Shown piece after piece: positions 62,195 through 64,000 of a stretch of 64,000 nt of DNA. Below the pieces are notes generated by a model that ran no database searches, was not told the origin of the DNA, and saw only the letters and a list, made by a program, of their open reading frames with translations. Position numbers and translations under genes: made by a program. Each line of letters begins with the position of its first letter. Positions within the stretch are counted from its first letter, which is position 1. Origin of the DNA: Candidatus Melainabacteria bacterium MEL.A1 (GTDB lineage: Bacteria > Cyanobacteriota > Vampirovibrionia > Gastranaerophilales > Gastranaerophilaceae); the NCBI GenBank assembly GCA_001765415.1, contig CP017245.1:1116001-1180000 (forward strand). The letters are read 5' to 3'.

Positions 62195-62210
62195 TGTTGT
62201 AAATGCAACA
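62195..62210. promoter_or_regulatory. Candidate MarR operator
   Basis: TGTTG-TAAATG-CAACA is an exact inverted repeat with 6-nt spacing, with a further ACAACAT half-site 11-18 nt downstream. It lies between the divergent outer-membrane factor and marR genes, as expected for autoregulation. Confidence 0.5.
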
Positions 62211-62270
62211 TATTTTTTTTACAACATAAATTGAAATAATAAAACAAATTACAAAAATAAAGGAAAACTC

Positions 62271-62738
62271 GTGACAGATAACGGAATAGGACATTATACA
62301 GATAGCATACATTATGAGCTTGAGCAAACTTCAAGACTTATGAATATGTTAACAAATCAGTTATTTAAAAAACTTGAATTAAGCATAACTTTTGATGAAT
62401 ACATTGCCCTTGATACTGTATCTATTAATGCAGGAATTTGTCAAAGAGATTTAGCAAAACTTATTCTTAAAGATAGAGCGAATACCGGTAGAATTTTAAA
62501 TGAATTGGAACAAAAAGGATTTATTACAAGATTTATTGATACTAAAAACAACAGGCTGGTGAAGAAAATGGGAATTACAGAAACCGGTTTACAAGAGTTA
62601 AATAGTATTAATAACAAAATTAAAACATATCTTAGCGGAGTTACGAAAAGAATTCCTCCTGAGGATGTAGATAAAGTTCGTGATATTTTGAGGGCTTTTA
62701 GGTTAGAATTAGACAAAATAGTAGAAACTAATATATAG
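62271..62738 (+). CDS. MarR-family transcriptional regulator
   Basis: A 155-residue winged-helix regulator starting from GTG, with AAAGGAAA upstream. The DNA-binding part is ITFDEYIALDTVSINAGICQRDLAKLILKDRANTGRILNELEQKGFITR; the dimer helices flank it. It likely represses the adjacent efflux genes and its own promoter, relieved by a small ligand. It is the first gene of marR-emrA-emrB; the operator candidate lies upstream. Confidence 0.92.
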   Translation: MTDNGIGHYTDSIHYELEQTSRLMNMLTNQLFKKLELSITFDEYIALDTVSINAGICQRDLAKLILKDRANTGRILNELEQKGFITRFIDTKNNRLVKKMGITETGLQELNSINNKIKTYLSGVTKRIPPEDVDKVRDILRAFRLELDKIVETNI

Positions 62739-62757
62739 AAAAATAATGAGGTAGAAA

Positions 62758-63765
62758 ATGGAAGAACAGAATAAGAATGTTGAAGAAACTCAACAAGAAG
62801 AAGTAAAAAAAGAACACAAACCATTCAAAAGATTTATCGTAATCGGTATTGGTGCAGTAATTGCAGCAGCGACAGCATATATTATTCATGATGCTTTGAT
62901 TTATCAATCAACAGATGATGCCTACGTAGAAACAACTACTGTTCAAGTTGCACCACGTGTAAACGGTCAAATTATTGAATCTTATGTAACTGATAACCAA
63001 AAAGTTAAAGAAGGCGATTTAGTTGCTAAAATTGATCCTGCTGATTATGAAATCGCACTTGCTCAAGCTGAAGCAAAGTATGAAAAAACTTTATTAAACC
63101 AGAAGAATGCAAAAGCTAACTTTAAAGCTATGCAAACTAATATTAATGTAGCTAAAAAAGACTTAGACAGATATAAAAACTTATTTGCTCAAGGTGCAGT
63201 TTCAAAACAAACTCTTGATGCAGCACAAGCAAAATATGATACAGCGCAAGCAAACTTAACTCAATCAGAAGAAGCTTTGTTATCTCAAGGCGGAAACAAA
63301 GTTGCTGATGCTGATTTGAAAGAAATTAAAGCACAAAGAGATAAAGCAAAATTAAACCTTTCTTACACAAATATTTATGCTCCTCAAACAGGAACAGTTT
63401 CTTCAAGAAGAGTTGAAAAAGGTATGTATGTTAATGTTGGAACTCCTTTGTTCGTAATTGTTCCTGAAAATGTTTGGGTTGTTGCAAACTACAAAGAAAA
63501 TCAATTACGTAACATGAAAGTTGGTCAAGAAGTTGATATTAAAATTGACACATATCCAGATCACGTATTCAAAGGTAAAATCGACAGTATTCAAAGAGCA
63601 TCTGGTGCTAAATCAAGCTTGTTCCCACCAGAAAACGCTGTAGGTTCATTTGTTAAAATCGTACAAAGAATACCTGTAAAAATCGTATTTACTGAAAAAA
63701 TCGACCCTAACGTTTACAACATCGTTCCTGGAATGTCAGTTGTACCAAAGGTTAAAGTAAAATAA
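62758..63765 (+). CDS. emrA: HlyD/EmrA-family membrane fusion protein
   Basis: A 335-residue periplasmic adaptor. An N-terminal membrane helix (about 25-45) precedes a biotinyl-lipoyl-like domain (QVAPRVNGQIIESYVTDNQKVKEGDLVAKID), coiled-coil helices (105-195), and a second lipoyl/beta-barrel section (YAPQTGTVSSRRVEKGMYVN). It links the inner-membrane transporter to the outer-membrane factor encoded divergently. GAGGTAG precedes the ATG. Confidence 0.9.
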   Translation: MEEQNKNVEETQQEEVKKEHKPFKRFIVIGIGAVIAAATAYIIHDALIYQSTDDAYVETTTVQVAPRVNGQIIESYVTDNQKVKEGDLVAKIDPADYEIALAQAEAKYEKTLLNQKNAKANFKAMQTNINVAKKDLDRYKNLFAQGAVSKQTLDAAQAKYDTAQANLTQSEEALLSQGGNKVADADLKEIKAQRDKAKLNLSYTNIYAPQTGTVSSRRVEKGMYVNVGTPLFVIVPENVWVVANYKENQLRNMKVGQEVDIKIDTYPDHVFKGKIDSIQRASGAKSSLFPPENAVGSFVKIVQRIPVKIVFTEKIDPNVYNIVPGMSVVPKVKVK

Positions 63766-63776
63766 AAGAGAATTAG

Positions 63777-63796
63777 GGCGGGGTACCTACCCCGCC
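63777..63796. repeat. GC-rich palindrome between emrA and emrB
   Basis: GGCGGGGTA-CC-TACCCCGCC is a perfect hairpin without a T-tract. It resembles the ACCTACC elements at 53393-53418 and 7041-7064. It could reduce or tune read-through into the transporter gene. Confidence 0.6.
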
Positions 63797-63826
63797 ATCA
63801 TTATATAAAAAAGGATTTACAAATAA

Positions 63827-64000
63827 ATGTCAGAAACAATAGAACAGACACAAGAATGGGTTCCCAAGAATAACCCATGGCTGATTATCATGCCGGTAAT
63901 GATTGCTACATTTATGTATGCGTTAGATGAAACAGTAGCGAACGTAGCATTACCACATATTGCAGGAACTTTTTCAGTTAGTTCACAAGAATCTATATGG
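63827..64000 (+). CDS. emrB: EmrB/QacA-type MFS transporter, partial
   Basis: 58 codons are visible before the window edge: a polar N-terminus followed by PWLIIMPVMIATFMYALDET and VANVALPHIAG, the first membrane helix and motif of DHA2 multidrug transporters. AAAGGA precedes the ATG. It is the last gene seen of the marR-emrA-emrB operon and continues off the right edge. Confidence 0.85.
   Translation, partial: MSETIEQTQEWVPKNNPWLIIMPVMIATFMYALDETVANVALPHIAGTFSVSSQESIW

Overview
The window is AT-rich and densely coded. It looks like a chromosome segment from a diderm bacterium of the gut 'Melainabacteria' (Vampirovibrionia, probably Candidatus Gastranaerophilales). This assignment is an inference from gene style: S-layer-homology protein, TolC/MarR efflux, type IV pilin-like proteins with an AFTLAEVLxTLGIIGVVAA start, mini-RNase III, ABC-F, and many short secreted or cell-surface proteins without known domains. 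It was not tested against a database.

Layout. 1-7,100: edge of a GNAT-like gene, ferritin, a YkgJ-type Fe-S protein, the dTDP-rhamnose genes rfbC-rfbB-rfbD (no rfbA), and a class A penicillin-binding protein. 7,100-12,570: RNase HIII, a DUF2971 protein, an OmpR-type two-component pair followed by tadA, and a GGDEF protein. 12,570-16,600: a repeat-rich island around a frameshifted type IV pilin-like gene and a large Ala/Pro-rich protein. 16,600-21,620: orphan oligopeptide-type ABC ATPase, amidohydrolase, bioY, rimI, engB, a DtxR-type regulator, gph. 21,640-34,800: an aryl-polyene (APE)-type lipid biosynthesis cluster, with one long minus-strand operon (apeO-P fusion, apeQ, apeR, zeta-toxin pair, apeG, apeH-I fusion, thioesterase, LolA-like, MMPL exporter, methyltransferase, acyltransferase) and a divergent plus-strand operon (apeC, apeD, two ACPs). 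34,900-48,000: DUF4186, tdk, TrmB regulator, pilin, two-domain recombinase, TPR protein, adenine deaminase, TSCPD protein, TolC protein, ABC-F. 48,000-60,300: remnant DNA, tRNA-Ala, small secreted or surface proteins, mrnC, SLH protein, enolase, a second recombinase, chorismate synthase. 60,300-64,000: a MarR-controlled efflux locus (outer-membrane factor, divergent marR-emrA-emrB).

The points I consider most worth following are: (1) the APE-type cluster, in which a palindromic dispersed repeat is translated in frame as the linker joining the ketosynthase and dehydratase; (2) the start codons of the two divergent APE operons, which lie only 14 bp apart, with two interlocked extended -10 elements that imply leaderless mRNAs; (3) the same -10/6-7 nt/ATG arrangement at about a dozen other genes; (4) a pilin gene split exactly at an A AAA AAG slippery heptamer, with a duplicated AFTLAE leader interrupted by a repeat; (5) a short dispersed hairpin that also supplies the aroC stop codon; and (6) a PSF-x-G type motif near the N-terminus of three otherwise unrelated proteins.
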